Positions 16,531-25,782 are shown, counted from the first letter of the stretch. The stretch: 64,000 bases of DNA from Planifilum sp021793745 (GCA_937983105.1 CALKAM010000006.1:1-64000), one strand, 5' to 3'. Translations and numbers: made by a program. Notes: generated by a model not told the origin, from the letters alone.

Positions 16531-17385
16531 ATGCCGCTCGTACCGATGTCCTATTTTCTCCCCCGAGCCAAACAAGAGGGATATGCAGTCGGCCAGTTCA
16601 ATATGAATAACTTGGAATTCACCCAGGCCATTATCGAGGCGGCCAAGGAGGAGCGCTCCCCGCTCATTTTCGGGGCCAGCGAAGGCGCCATCAAGTATAT
16701 GGGGCTGGACAATGTGGTCGCTCTGGCCCGCGCGGCCGCCGAGGAATCCGGGCTGCCCGTCGCACTCCATCTGGACCACGGGAGCAGTTTTGACATGGTG
16801 ATGAAGTGCATCCGGGCGGGATTCTCTTCGGTGATGTTCGACGGGTCCCATTACCCCTATGAGGAGAACCTTCGCCTGACGAAAAAAGTGGTGGAGGCGG
16901 CCCATGCCGTCGGCGTCTCCGTGGAAGGGGAACTGGGGACCATCGGCGGTGTGGAGGATGATCTGGAAGTGGCCGATGAGGATGCCCACCTGGCGGACCC
17001 GGATGAAGCGATCCGCTTTTGGGAGGAGACCCGGGTCGATGCTCTGGCCATCGCGGTGGGTACGGCCCACGGAATGTACAAGGGAGAGCCGAAGATCCGC
17101 TTTGATATCATCGAGAAAGTGAGCAAAAACATCGAAGCGCCGATCGTTCTTCATGGGGGTTCCGGCGTTCCGGATGAATCGATCCGCCGCTCGATTTCCC
17201 TCGGTGTGGGTAAAATCAATGTGAACACGGAAAACCAGGTGGCCTTCACCCAGAGGGTTCGGGAGCTGTTGGCTGAAAAGCCGGATCTGGTCGATCCCCG
17301 GAAATACCTGGGTCCCGCCCGGGAAGCGATCAAGGAAGTGGTCAAGGAAAAGATGCGCCTGTTCGGCAGTTCGGGGAAGGCTTGA
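16531..17385 (+). CDS. fbaA: fructose-1,6-bisphosphate aldolase, class II
   Basis: Zinc-dependent cleavage and formation of fructose 1,6-bisphosphate in glycolysis and gluconeogenesis. The 284-residue protein shows the class II signatures LHLDHGSSFD (metal His), the YPYEENLRLTKKVVEAAH stretch, VEGELGTIGGVEDD, GTAHGMYKGEPKIRFD and HGGSGVPDESIR. ATG 16531 follows AGGGAGG by 8 bp and gives the canonical MPLVPM N-terminus. It is followed by a transaldolase gene as in B. subtilis (fbaA-ywjH). Confidence 0.97.
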   Translation: MPLVPMSYFLPRAKQEGYAVGQFNMNNLEFTQAIIEAAKEERSPLIFGASEGAIKYMGLDNVVALARAAAEESGLPVALHLDHGSSFDMVMKCIRAGFSSVMFDGSHYPYEENLRLTKKVVEAAHAVGVSVEGELGTIGGVEDDLEVADEDAHLADPDEAIRFWEETRVDALAIAVGTAHGMYKGEPKIRFDIIEKVSKNIEAPIVLHGGSGVPDESIRRSISLGVGKINVNTENQVAFTQRVRELLAEKPDLVDPRKYLGPAREAIKEVVKEKMRLFGSSGKA

Positions 17386-17462
17386 GCGGTTTACCCAAGC
17401 GGTAAGGCGATGTGATATTTCCCGTGCTTTGCTGATCGGCAAGAAATACCGGAGGTGTCGAA

Positions 17463-18122
17463 GTGAAACTTTTTATCGATTCCGCAGATGTGAATGAGAT
17501 CCGTGAAGCGCAGTCCCTGGGAATCTTGTCGGGGGTTACCACCAACCCCACCCTGGTGGCCAAGACGGGCCGTTCCTTTGTCGATTTGTTGAAGGAGATT
17601 TTGGAAATCACCGACGGTCCGGTCAGTGCCGAGGTGATCTCCACGGAAGCCGACGGGATGGTGAAGGAAGCGGAGCCCCTGGCCGCCCTGTCGGATCGGA
17701 TAACCATTAAGATCCCGATGACCTGGGAGGGGCTGAAGGCGGTTCACCGCTTGTCCCGGAAGGGGATCCCCACCAACGTGACGCTGGTGTTTTCCCCCAA
17801 CCAGGCACTGATGGCGGCCCGGGCCGGGGCGACCTTCGTCAGCCCCTTTGTCGGGCGGTTGGACGACATCAGTCATGATGGAACTCAGCTGATCCAGCAA
17901 GTCGCCCACATTTTCTCCCTTCACGGCATCGACACGGAGATCATCGCCGCCAGCATCCGTCATCCCGTTCACGTGATCCAGGCGGCGGAAAGCGGGGCCC
18001 ATATCGCAACGCTTCCCTTTAAAGTGATCAAGCAGATGGTGAACCATCCCCTGACCGATCGGGGTGTGGAACGGTTTTTGGCCGATTGGGAAAAGGCCCA
18101 GCGCGAAGCGACCCAGGTTTGA
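17463..18122 (+). CDS. tal: transaldolase (TalC/fructose-6-phosphate aldolase-like)
   Basis: Transfers dihydroxyacetone units in the non-oxidative pentose phosphate pathway. At 219 residues it belongs to the short TalC-type subfamily found in Bacillus (ywjH). Visible motifs are MKLFIDSADVNEIREA, GVTTNPTLVAKTG, the Schiff-base Lys83 in ITIKIPMTWEG, NVTLVFSPNQALMAARAGA and SPFVGRLDDI. GTG 17463 follows GGAGGTG by 5 bp. Whether it acts as transaldolase or fructose-6-phosphate aldolase depends on single active-site residues that cannot be judged with certainty here. Confidence 0.93.
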   Translation: MKLFIDSADVNEIREAQSLGILSGVTTNPTLVAKTGRSFVDLLKEILEITDGPVSAEVISTEADGMVKEAEPLAALSDRITIKIPMTWEGLKAVHRLSRKGIPTNVTLVFSPNQALMAARAGATFVSPFVGRLDDISHDGTQLIQQVAHIFSLHGIDTEIIAASIRHPVHVIQAAESGAHIATLPFKVIKQMVNHPLTDRGVERFLADWEKAQREATQV

Positions 18123-18170
18123 CGACCGTTAAAACGACGGTAAAAGGGATTGAAGGGAGGAAGGGCGTCC

Positions 18171-19418
18171 ATGGATATCTTGAGGATCCGGGGCGGTCGT
18201 CCCTTGGTTGGCTCCATTCCGATCGCTGGGGCCAAAAACAGTGTGCTCGCCCTTCTTCCGGCTACTTTGCTCGCGGAGGCCTCCTGCACGATCGAAAATG
18301 TGCCGGCGATCCGCGATGTGAAGGTTCTGGTGGATCTTCTGCGCCGGCTGGGCGCCGAGGTGGCGATGGAGGGAACCACCCTCCGGGTGGATACGGCCCG
18401 GGTGGTCAATCGTCCGATGATCGACAGCGGCGTGCGGAGCCTGCGGGCTTCCGCATACCTGATGGGAGCCCTGTTGGGACGCTTTGGGGAAGCGGTCGTC
18501 GGGTTGCCGGGGGGATGCAACCTCGGCTCCCGGCCGATTGACCAGCATTTAAAGGGATTTGAATCCCTGGGAGCCACCATTTCCCAGCGGGCCGGGGCGA
18601 TCCACCTGAAAGCGGCGCGGCTCAGGGGAACCCGCATCTATTTGGATGTGGTCAGCGTCGGTGCGACGATCAACATCATGTTGGCGGCGGTGCTGGCGGA
18701 AGGCGTGACCGTGATCGAAAATGCGGCGACGGAGCCGGAAATCGTCGATGTGGCCACCTTTTTAAACGGAATGGGCGCCCGGATCCAAGGGGCGGGGACC
18801 GATGTGATCCGCATCCGGGGCCGATCCCCTCTGAACGCTTGCCGTCACGCGATCATCCCCGACCGCATGGAAGCGGGAACCTATATGATCGCCGCCGCCG
18901 CCACGGGGGGCGAAGTGCGCGTGGATCATGTGATCCCCCTCCATCTGGAGCCGGTCTCCGCCAAACTGCGGGAGATGGGGGTTTTCGTGACGGAAGGGGA
19001 CGAATCGGTGACGGTCAAGGGGACTGATCCCCTGTTGCCGGTGGATATCAAGACGCAGCCCTATCCGGGCTTCCCCACGGACCTTCAATCCCCCTTTACG
19101 GCCCTTTTGACCCAGGCCAAGGGTACCAGTCTGATCATCGAGAACATCTATGAAGAACGGTTGAAACACGTCCTGGAACTGAACCGAATGGGCGCCCGGA
19201 TCCGAACCGACGGGCGAATGGCGCTGATCGAGGGAGGCACACCCTTATACGGAATGCGAGTGAGGGCGATGGACCCCCGGGCGGGAGCCGCCCTGGTGGT
19301 GGCCGGATTGATTGCCGAAGGGGAAACCGCCATTACCGACATCCATCAAATCGATCGCAGTTATGAGCGGATCGACCAGAAATTGAGGCAGCTCGGCGCC
19401 GACGTTTGGCGGGAATAA
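18171..19418 (+). CDS. murA2: UDP-N-acetylglucosamine 1-carboxyvinyltransferase (second paralogue)
   Basis: First committed step of peptidoglycan synthesis: transfer of enolpyruvate from PEP to UDP-GlcNAc. The 415-residue protein has IAGAKNSVLALLPA (Lys22-Asn23), the catalytic Cys116 in LPGGCNLGSRPIDQHL, DRMEAGTYM and TDLQSPFTALLT. It is the MurAB/MurZ-type paralogue by position between tal and glpX. The other paralogue is at 57324-58619; two copies are usual in low-GC-type Gram-positives. ATG 18171 lies 9 bp after GGGAGGAAGGG. GGCN in place of GGCA next to the catalytic Cys is a small departure from the other copy. Confidence 0.95.
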   Translation: MDILRIRGGRPLVGSIPIAGAKNSVLALLPATLLAEASCTIENVPAIRDVKVLVDLLRRLGAEVAMEGTTLRVDTARVVNRPMIDSGVRSLRASAYLMGALLGRFGEAVVGLPGGCNLGSRPIDQHLKGFESLGATISQRAGAIHLKAARLRGTRIYLDVVSVGATINIMLAAVLAEGVTVIENAATEPEIVDVATFLNGMGARIQGAGTDVIRIRGRSPLNACRHAIIPDRMEAGTYMIAAAATGGEVRVDHVIPLHLEPVSAKLREMGVFVTEGDESVTVKGTDPLLPVDIKTQPYPGFPTDLQSPFTALLTQAKGTSLIIENIYEERLKHVLELNRMGARIRTDGRMALIEGGTPLYGMRVRAMDPRAGAALVVAGLIAEGETAITDIHQIDRSYERIDQKLRQLGADVWRE

Positions 19419-19593
19419 TCCCTCCTTTCCTCTCCGCTCCTGTAAAATCCTTCATTCTACTCGTCACCTCCTCCGAAATGGTGTAACATATTAAACGAAT
19501 ATGCCGTCTTATATAGGTGGATCTTCCGGGAATGAGGACTCGTATATTCCTGATGAGGTCTGAAAAAAGGATCAGGAGCGGAGGGGTGAAACG

Positions 19594-20559
19594 ATGGATC
19601 GCAGTTTGACGATGGAATTGGTGCGGGTGACGGAAGCCGCGGCGGTTTCCTCCGCCCGTTGGATGGGATTCGGGAAGAAGGAGGAAGCGGATCAGGCGGC
19701 AACCACCGCGATGCGGAAGGTCTTCGATACCATTCCTATGGAGGGAACCGTAGTCATCGGTGAGGGGGAGATGGACGAAGCGCCGATGCTGTACATCGGC
19801 GAGCGCCTGGGCACGGGATCGCCGCCCGAGGTGGATGTGGCCGTCGACCCCCTGGAAGGTACGAACATTGTGGCGAAGGGATTGTGGAACGCTCTATCCG
19901 TGGTGGCCGTCGCCGACCGGGGCAACCTGCTGCACGCGCCGGATATGTACATGGAGAAGCTGGCCGTGGGTCCGGACGCAGCGGGACAAGTGGATCTCAA
20001 TGCGCCGGTGGAGGAAAATTTGAAATCCGTAGCCCGGGCTCTGGGGAAGGATTTGGACGACCTGGTGGTCGTCATCCTCGACCGGCCGCGCCATACCGAT
20101 CTGATTGAGGAAGTGCGGCGATGCGGTGCCCGGATCAAGCTGATCCCCGACGGGGACGTGGCTGCCGCCGTCAACACGGGATTTCCCGACACCGGTGTGG
20201 ATATTCTGTACGGCATCGGCGGAGCACCCGAGGGGGTCTTGGCGGCGGTGGCCTTGAAATGCCTGGGTGGCGAAATCCAGGGCCGTTTGGTTCCCGAAAA
20301 CGAGGAGCAGTTGTCCCGCTGCCGGCAGATGGGCATCGATGATCCCAAGCGGGTATTGTTCATGGACGATCTCGTCAAGGGGGATGACGCTATCTTTGCC
20401 GCTACGGGAGTGACCGACGGGGAACTCCTTCGGGGCGTACGCTACCGGGGTGATCTGGCCACCACCCATTCCTTGGTGATGCGGGCCAGGACCGGAACCG
20501 TTCGCTTCATTGAAGGAACCCATCGACTGAAGAAAAAGCCGAATCTGGTTTTGGAATAG
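19594..20559 (+). CDS. glpX: class II fructose-1,6-bisphosphatase
   Basis: Hydrolyses fructose 1,6-bisphosphate in gluconeogenesis. The 321-residue protein shows GlpX signatures: MELVRVTEAAAVSSARWMGFGKKEEADQAATTAMR, GTVVIGEGEMDEAPMLYIGE (metal-binding acids), VDVAVDPLEGTNIVAKG, LDRPRHTDLIEEVRRCGARI, LIPDGDVAAAV and YGIGGAPEGVLAAVALKCLGG. RBS GGAGCGGAGGGG is close upstream of the ATG. It lies between murA2 and rho as in B. subtilis (ywjI), with a 175-bp gap before it in which no clear promoter pair was identified. Confidence 0.96.
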   Translation: MDRSLTMELVRVTEAAAVSSARWMGFGKKEEADQAATTAMRKVFDTIPMEGTVVIGEGEMDEAPMLYIGERLGTGSPPEVDVAVDPLEGTNIVAKGLWNALSVVAVADRGNLLHAPDMYMEKLAVGPDAAGQVDLNAPVEENLKSVARALGKDLDDLVVVILDRPRHTDLIEEVRRCGARIKLIPDGDVAAAVNTGFPDTGVDILYGIGGAPEGVLAAVALKCLGGEIQGRLVPENEEQLSRCRQMGIDDPKRVLFMDDLVKGDDAIFAATGVTDGELLRGVRYRGDLATTHSLVMRARTGTVRFIEGTHRLKKKPNLVLE

Positions 20560-20636
20560 CCGCGAGAATAAGCCTTTGTGCATCGGGATATGATGGATGT
20601 GAACTGATCTTGTTAGAATAGCGTGGTGAGTCAGCG

Positions 20637-21905
20637 ATGGAGATGACGCTCAGCGATCTGGAAAACTGCCGTTTAACGGACCTGTACAAGTTGGCCAAGG
20701 AATACCAGATACCCTATTACAGTCAAATGAAAAAGAAAGAATTGATCTTCGCCCTGCTCAAGGCTCGGGCGGAGCGAGACGGACTCCTTTTCATGGAGGG
20801 AGTTCTCGACATCCTTCCCGAAGGCTACGGCTTTCTGCGACCCATCAACTACCTCCCCTCCTCGGAGGATATCTACATCTCCGCCTCGCAGATCCGTCGA
20901 TTCGATCTTCGTCCCGGTGACCTGGTATCGGGGAAAGTGCGTCCTCCGAAGGAGAATGAGCGCTATTTCGGTCTCCTTCACGTCGAGGCGGTCAACGGGG
21001 AAGACCCCAATCTGGCCGCCGAACGGCTCCATTTTCCCGCCCTCACCCCTCTGTACCCCCAGAAGAAGCTGACCCTGGAAACCACGCCCGATCGGCTGTC
21101 CACCCGCATCATGGATTTGATCGCCCCCGTCGGCCTGGGGCAGCGGGGATTGATCGTCGCCCAGCCGAAGGCGGGAAAAACCATGTTGCTGAAGGAGATC
21201 GCCAACAGCATCGCGGAAAACTACCCCGGGATCGAGCTGTTCGTTCTCTTGATCGATGAGCGTCCGGAAGAAGTGACCGACATGCAGCGGTCGGTCAAGG
21301 CGGAGGTGGTCAGCTCCACCTTCGACGAACTGCCGGAAAATCACATCAAGGTGGCGGAGTTGGTCCTGGAACGGGCCCAGCGCCTGGTGGAGCACAAGCG
21401 GGATGTGGTGATCCTCCTGGACAGCATCACCCGGCTGGCCCGGGCCTACAACCTGGTGATCCCCCCGAGCGGGCGGACCCTTTCCGGAGGAATCGATCCC
21501 ACCGCCTTTCACCGCCCCAAGCGATTTTTCGGAGCAGCCCGAAACATCGAAGAGGGCGGAAGTCTCACCATTTTGGCTACGGCGCTGGTGGAGACGGGTT
21601 CCCGGATGGATGACGTGATTTACGAAGAGTTTAAGGGGACCGGAAACCTGGAAGTGCATTTGGATCGGCGACTGGCGGAGCGGAGAATTTTCCCGGCGAT
21701 CGATTTGCGCCGATCGGGAACGCGCCGGGAGGAGCTGCTTCTCTCGAAGGAGGAACTGGAGAAGCTGTGGATGCTCCGCCGTTCGATGACGGATTCTCCG
21801 GATTACGTCGAAGCGTTTATCAGCAAATTGTCCGCCACCAAAACCAACGAGGAGTTTCTGGCCACCCTCGAGTCGCGTCCCCGGCGCTCCAGTACCGCCT
21901 CCTGA
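20637..21905 (+). CDS. rho: transcription termination factor Rho
   Basis: Hexameric RNA-dependent ATPase/translocase that ends untranslated transcripts. The 422-residue protein has the N-terminal helix domain (LENCRLTDLYKLAKEYQIPYYSQMKKKELIFALL), the cold-shock-like RNA-binding domain (EGYGFLRPINYLPSSEDIYIS, SQIRRFDLRPGDLV), Walker A IVAQPKAGKTMLL, VLLIDERPEEVTDM, DSITRLARAYN, and the R-loop region with TEVLATALVETGS-type sequence (TILATALVETGSRMD). Length is typical of Bacillales Rho without long inserts. The RBS GGTGAG before ATG 20637 is weak. rho-rpmE-tdk order is conserved in the group. Confidence 0.97.
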   Translation: MEMTLSDLENCRLTDLYKLAKEYQIPYYSQMKKKELIFALLKARAERDGLLFMEGVLDILPEGYGFLRPINYLPSSEDIYISASQIRRFDLRPGDLVSGKVRPPKENERYFGLLHVEAVNGEDPNLAAERLHFPALTPLYPQKKLTLETTPDRLSTRIMDLIAPVGLGQRGLIVAQPKAGKTMLLKEIANSIAENYPGIELFVLLIDERPEEVTDMQRSVKAEVVSSTFDELPENHIKVAELVLERAQRLVEHKRDVVILLDSITRLARAYNLVIPPSGRTLSGGIDPTAFHRPKRFFGAARNIEEGGSLTILATALVETGSRMDDVIYEEFKGTGNLEVHLDRRLAERRIFPAIDLRRSGTRREELLLSKEELEKLWMLRRSMTDSPDYVEAFISKLSATKTNEEFLATLESRPRRSSTAS

Positions 21906-21953
21906 TCCGGCGTGAGTCATAAGGCATCTTACCCCCGCATAGGAATGAGGAGT

Positions 21954-21981
21954 GGAACGGAAGTCCGTTCCGTCACTTTTT
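21954..21981 (+). terminator. probable terminator after rho
   Basis: Perfect 8-bp stem GGAACGGA / TCCGTTCC with a 2-nt core, then GTCACTTTTT. It lies 50 bp after the rho stop and just before the start of the next gene. Confidence 0.5.
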
Positions 21982-21998
21982 CCGTGCGGGGTGGTGAG

Positions 21999-22982
21999 AT
22001 GACTAGTAAGAAGGCGTTGGTGGCGTCGTCCTTATCCCTCTGTACCGCCTCTTGGCTGGCGAGCGGTCAAGGACAAGCGGTCCATGCCGCCGATGATATC
22101 CGCGGGATGGATTCGTCCCGGGGCGATGAGCAGGTGGCCCAGGCGGTCCTGTATCAGTACCTCAGTCCCATCTCCAGCGTCGCGGAGGGCAACTTGGCGA
22201 CCAAGAAAGAGTCCAAGCCGCTGACCTACAAGGTGAAGCGCGGGGATACTCTGTACCAGATCGGAAAAGTATACGGCGTCGACCACCGGAAGCTGGCCCT
22301 CTTGAACCGCATCAAGAATCCGCGGCTGCTCCAGGTGGGCCAGGTGCTGAAGCTCCCCTTGAAGCGGAAATGGGTCCGCGTCAAAGAGGGGGAGACGCTG
22401 GAATCCCTCGCCGAGAAGCATAAGACCAGCAAAAAGATGCTGATCAAATTGAATCCGGATGTGGCCGCCGCCGGATCGGTTTACACCGGGCAGGTGATCG
22501 CCGTTCCGCGTCCGATCAAGGTGAAGGTGCCGAAGGTGACCGGCGGGCCGGCCAACCGCTCGAAGCCGAAACCGCAGGTGATCGCCCAGGCGGCTTCGGC
22601 AAAGGGGGCGGCTTCCTTCCGCTGGCCGGTCGGAGGGCAGATTACCAGCCGGTACGGGTGGAGAAACGGACGGATGCACAATGGAATCGACATATGGAAT
22701 GCGCAGCGGACCGGCAGCGTCATTCGCTCCTCCTTGGGCGGGCGGGTCATCAAGGCCGGCTATTCGAACGGGTACGGCAATCTGGTCGTGGTGGATCATG
22801 GAAACGGGTGGGTGACCTATTACGCCCATTTGAGCCGAATCATCGTCAGCAAAGGCCAGGCGGTCGGCCGGGGGCAGCCCCTGGGATACATGGGCCAATC
22901 GGGGAATGCCACGGGGGTACACCTGCATTTTGAAGTGCGTCGGAACGGTCAGCCCGTCGACCCGCTTTCCGTACTTCCCTGA
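21999..22982 (+). CDS. LysM-domain M23-family peptidoglycan endopeptidase, secreted
   Basis: Predicted exported cell-wall hydrolase. The 327-residue protein has a Sec signal peptide (MTSKKALVASSLSLCTASWL..., likely cleaved near VHA-AD, about residue 30). Two LysM domains follow (about 76-120, YKVKRGDTLYQIGKVYGVD; and 125-170, VRVKEGETLESLAEKHKTS), then a C-terminal LytM/M23 zinc peptidase domain (about 206-325). All zinc ligands are present: His227 and Asp231 (HNGID) and the HLH pair His308/His310 (VHLHFEVRRNG). Start ATG 21999 follows GGTGGTGAG directly. No close equivalent stands between rho and rpmE in B. subtilis. The role could be wall remodelling during growth or sporulation. Confidence 0.92.
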   Translation: MTSKKALVASSLSLCTASWLASGQGQAVHAADDIRGMDSSRGDEQVAQAVLYQYLSPISSVAEGNLATKKESKPLTYKVKRGDTLYQIGKVYGVDHRKLALLNRIKNPRLLQVGQVLKLPLKRKWVRVKEGETLESLAEKHKTSKKMLIKLNPDVAAAGSVYTGQVIAVPRPIKVKVPKVTGGPANRSKPKPQVIAQAASAKGAASFRWPVGGQITSRYGWRNGRMHNGIDIWNAQRTGSVIRSSLGGRVIKAGYSNGYGNLVVVDHGNGWVTYYAHLSRIIVSKGQAVGRGQPLGYMGQSGNATGVHLHFEVRRNGQPVDPLSVLP

Positions 22983-23092
22983 GGTTGGGTTCCCGCAGGT
23001 ACATCCGGTGATGATTCGCCTTGTTCCCCGCTCCCTAGTCCCCGTTCCGACCTGAAGCGGTGGGTTGTGGGCATGGGCCTGCTCCTTTCCGG

Positions 23093-23121
23093 TTGCGGTG
23101 GGATTTTCATTATGCTATAAT
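23093..23121 (+). promoter_or_regulatory. sigma-A promoter of rpmE
   Basis: TTGCGG (23093-23098), 17-bp spacer, perfect TATAAT (23116-23121), about 60 bp upstream of rpmE. The -10 box sits inside a dyad (ATGCTA / TAGCAT) that could be an operator. Confidence 0.6.
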
Positions 23122-23179
23122 ACTTTAGCATGTTATACAGGAGTTATTCCCTTTGAGCTGCTGGAAAGAGGTGATTGCG

Positions 23180-23380
23180 ATGAAGGCGGCCATTCATCCC
23201 GAATACAAATTGACAACCGTAACCTGTGCCTGTGGGAATACCTTTGAAACGGGATCGACCAAAGAAAATATCCGTGTCGACATCTGCTCCGCCTGCCATC
23301 CCTTCTTTACCGGGGAGCAAAAGACGGTGCACAAGGGCGGACGCGTCGACCGGTTCAAGAAAAAGTACAATCTCCAATGA
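23180..23380 (+). CDS. rpmE: 50S ribosomal protein L31, zinc-binding type
   Basis: Ribosomal large-subunit protein. The 66-residue product is the zinc-containing form: Cys16 and Cys18 in CACGN and Cys36 and Cys39 in CSACHPF form the metal site. The rest follows the family (NIRVDICSACHPFFTGEQ, GGRVDRFKKKY). ATG 23180 follows AAAGAGGTG. It ends with a strong terminator. Confidence 0.97.
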   Translation: MKAAIHPEYKLTTVTCACGNTFETGSTKENIRVDICSACHPFFTGEQKTVHKGGRVDRFKKKYNLQ

Positions 23381-23399
23381 ACCGATCGGATTTCAAAGC

Positions 23400-23430
23400 G
23401 ACAAGCCTGAAAAGGCTTGTCATTTTTTTT
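23400..23430 (+). terminator. terminator after rpmE
   Basis: Perfect 9-bp stem GACAAGCCT / AGGCTTGTC with a GAAA loop, followed by CA and eight T residues, 20 bp after the rpmE stop. Confidence 0.9.
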
Positions 23431-23523
23431 GGGGGAAGGATATTTAGCCATGTTTTTCCTGACCTGCCTGTGCTACAATACCTGCGTGGTGCGTTGCCGG
23501 AGAGAATGGGAGGGGATCGAAAA

Positions 23524-24147
23524 ATGATGGGGCAAGTACCGGTACATATCCAGAGGCAGGGTTGGATTGAAGTGATTTGCGGCGGCATGTTTTCCGGAAA
23601 GAGCGAGGAGCTGATCCGCCGCGTACGCCGTGCCCGGCTTGCGAAACAGCGGGTAGCGGTTTTCAAGCCGGCGATCGATGATCGCTATCACCGGGAGGCG
23701 ATCGCCTCCCACAATGGGGAGTTGATGGAAGCCCAGCCCGTCCAGACCGCCGAGGAAATTTGGGAGAGGGTTTCCAGAGACTGTCAGGTGGTGGCCATCG
23801 ACGAAGTGCAATTTTTTGACGGGGCCATTGTCCAGGTGTGTCAGCGGCTGGCCGATCAGGGAATGCGGGTGATCTGCGCGGGATTGGATCAGGATTTCCG
23901 GGGGCTTCCTTTCGGTCCGACGCCCACCTTGTTGGCTGTCGCCGAATTTGTGACCAAATTGCAAGCCATCTGTGTCCGTTGTGGGGGGCCGGCCAGCCGT
24001 ACCCAGCGGATCGTCGACGGCAAACCGGTCGGGGAAGACGATCCGGTGATCCGCGTCGGGGCATCCGAACAATATGAAGCCCGCTGCCGCCATTGTCACG
24101 AAGTGATTCGGCGGGAAACATTTCCGAGCAGCTTTTCCACCTCCTGA
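23524..24147 (+). CDS. tdk: thymidine kinase (type II)
   Basis: ATP-dependent phosphorylation of thymidine in pyrimidine salvage. The 207-residue protein has Walker A CGGMFSGKSEELIRR, DEVQFFD (Walker B), the lasso region FVTKLQAICVRCGGPASRTQRI, and four structural zinc cysteines (CVRCG and CRHCH). Start ATG 23524 is the first of two adjacent ATGs and follows GGGAGGGG by 6 bp; an upstream ATG at 23506 lies before that RBS and is rejected. Position after rpmE is conserved. Confidence 0.95.
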   Translation: MMGQVPVHIQRQGWIEVICGGMFSGKSEELIRRVRRARLAKQRVAVFKPAIDDRYHREAIASHNGELMEAQPVQTAEEIWERVSRDCQVVAIDEVQFFDGAIVQVCQRLADQGMRVICAGLDQDFRGLPFGPTPTLLAVAEFVTKLQAICVRCGGPASRTQRIVDGKPVGEDDPVIRVGASEQYEARCRHCHEVIRRETFPSSFSTS

Positions 24148-24177
24148 TGCACACTAAGTGCAGAGGAGGTGTTTGCC

Positions 24178-24627
24178 TTGCGACATCGGGTGTGGCTCAT
24201 GGGGCTTTGTGCCTTGTTCCTGTTCGGAACGGCGTGCCAACCGGCCGATGAAGGGAGGCAGGCCGAGAGAAGTCCGCAGATGACCGCACACCGTTTTAAC
24301 CGGGACGACGGTTACAACGGCATCACCCATGCCAATCCCAACATGCGGGTGGGTGACTGGTACACGCCGACCAAGTCCGAAGATGCCCGCCGGGTCAAGG
24401 AGCTGGTGCGCGGCATTCCGGGGGTGCGGAATGCGACGGTGATCGTGGCCGGCGGCCGGCTCCTGCTGGGGATTGTTCCGGATTCGGACATGGGAGCCGA
24501 GCGTTACTCCGCCCTGAAGCGGGAGGTGCGGGACCGGGTGCGTGCGGCCTTCCCCCGGTATGAGGTGAATGTCACCATCAATCCCCGCTCCCGGTTTCGC
24601 TTGCCGCTGCGAGGGGGATCGGCATGA
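24178..24627 (+). CDS. YhcN/YlaJ-family sporulation lipoprotein
   Basis: Probable membrane lipoprotein related to the Bacillus YhcN/YlaJ family, several of which are forespore-expressed. The 149-residue product has a basic N-terminus and a hydrophobic signal ending at Cys20 (LFLFGTAC), a slightly weak lipobox. The folded part resembles the family: DDARRVKELVRGIPGVRNATVIVAGGRLLLGI-like sequence followed by LKREVRDRVRAAFPRYEVNVT. TTG 24178 is preferred over GTG 24169 because GAGGAGG is then 7-8 bp away. Function within the spore is not known. Confidence 0.75.
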   Translation: MRHRVWLMGLCALFLFGTACQPADEGRQAERSPQMTAHRFNRDDGYNGITHANPNMRVGDWYTPTKSEDARRVKELVRGIPGVRNATVIVAGGRLLLGIVPDSDMGAERYSALKREVRDRVRAAFPRYEVNVTINPRSRFRLPLRGGSA

Positions 24628-24713
24628 GGAGCGTCGCCTCTGAAGGGTATCGCGGGGGATCCGGGCGATCCCGGGTCCACAGCGGGGTTTCGATAGCGCG
24701 GTGAATCAGCGGG

Positions 24714-24774
24714 GCGGGAGGGGGCCGCGGGGACCCCGGTCCTTTCCGGTGAGGAGCGGTCCCCTCCGCTTTTT
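24714..24774 (+). terminator. probable terminator after the YhcN-like gene
   Basis: Long imperfect GC stem (GCGGGAGGGGGCCGC against GCGGTCCCCTCCGC) around an inner hairpin, followed by TTTTT. It separates the plus-strand gene from the convergent minus-strand protease gene. Confidence 0.6.
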
Positions 24775-24783
24775 ACCGGATCG

Positions 24784-25782
24784 CTAAAGGTCCGGCCAAA
24801 CGTTGGCGATCACCCCTAGGGTGATATTGTAGGTGGCGTGAACCACCATGGCGGTGGTGGTGTTAAACCGGAGACGAACCACCCCCAGGGCGAGACCCAC
24901 CAGGAAGACGATCAGGGTGGAGAGGCTGAAGCCGTAATTGCTGTGCAACAGGGCGAAGAGCAGGGAGGTCAACAGCAATCCGAAGCGCGGTTGCAGGGCG
25001 CCCCGAAATACCGTTTCCTCACCGATGGCGGCGGCAAGACCCAGGGTGAGGATGCCGGGGATCGACTGATAAAGGCCCCCGAGAAATTGCTCCGTCACTT
25101 TCTCCACCTCGGGGTCGACGGAGATTCCGAAGAAATTGGCGCCGTATTCAAAGCCGATGGCCAAGACCACCAATAAAAGGCCGATACCCAGTCCGAAGGC
25201 GATGTCTCGGGCCGAGGGGCGAACGACTCCCAGCCGGGACAGGGCTTCCCGCCACTTCCGCCGGGAAAGCCAGCCTACACCGATCAAACTTAACAGGAAC
25301 CAGGTGATATCCTGCGCCCACAATTCGGAGAGGGAAACCGCCGCATTTCCCGCTTGCTCACCCAGCTTGGCGATGTTCTCCAACCCGATTCCCAGCGTGA
25401 ACAGCAGGTTGAAGAGGATCAGCATCGACAGGGAGAGGGAAACGGTGTGCACCGGGTTCTCCGAGTCGATGGGAATGATCCGGGAGAGGAGCCGCCGGAC
25501 AAAGGGAATGAAAAAAAGCAAACCGACGAAGGATGGCACACACATGCCGACGACCAGCAGCGGAAAATTGAAATCCGATGCTTCCGCCGAAAAGGGGGCT
25601 ACCACTAGCATCAAAAGCCCCGCCAGCAACAACAACAAATGAATCAGACCGAGGATCACGTAGCTGGCGATGGCAAATCCCCGCCCCATATGGGGAACTT
25701 CGGGATATCGCCGATCCTCGGCCATGTTGGCGAGCCACAAGATAAGTAGAAGAGGGGCATCCATTACCAAGGTTTCAATCAT
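24784..25782 (-). CDS. CPBP-family intramembrane metalloprotease
   Basis: Multi-pass membrane protein of the CAAX protease/bacteriocin-processing (Abi) family. The 332-residue product has about eight hydrophobic segments. The family motif EETVFRG (paired Glu plus Arg) is present at about residue 255, followed by FALLHSNYG and a final HATYN-type segment (MVVHATYNI). It is the only clear minus-strand gene of the window and is absent from this locus in B. subtilis. A RBS (AAAGGAG) lies upstream of the ATG. The substrate is unknown; the family includes prenyl-protein proteases and immunity proteins. Confidence 0.85.
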   Translation of the reverse strand: MIETLVMDAPLLLILWLANMAEDRRYPEVPHMGRGFAIASYVILGLIHLLLLLAGLLMLVVAPFSAEASDFNFPLLVVGMCVPSFVGLLFFIPFVRRLLSRIIPIDSENPVHTVSLSLSMLILFNLLFTLGIGLENIAKLGEQAGNAAVSLSELWAQDITWFLLSLIGVGWLSRRKWREALSRLGVVRPSARDIAFGLGIGLLLVVLAIGFEYGANFFGISVDPEVEKVTEQFLGGLYQSIPGILTLGLAAAIGEETVFRGALQPRFGLLLTSLLFALLHSNYGFSLSTLIVFLVGLALGVVRLRFNTTTAMVVHATYNITLGVIANVWPDL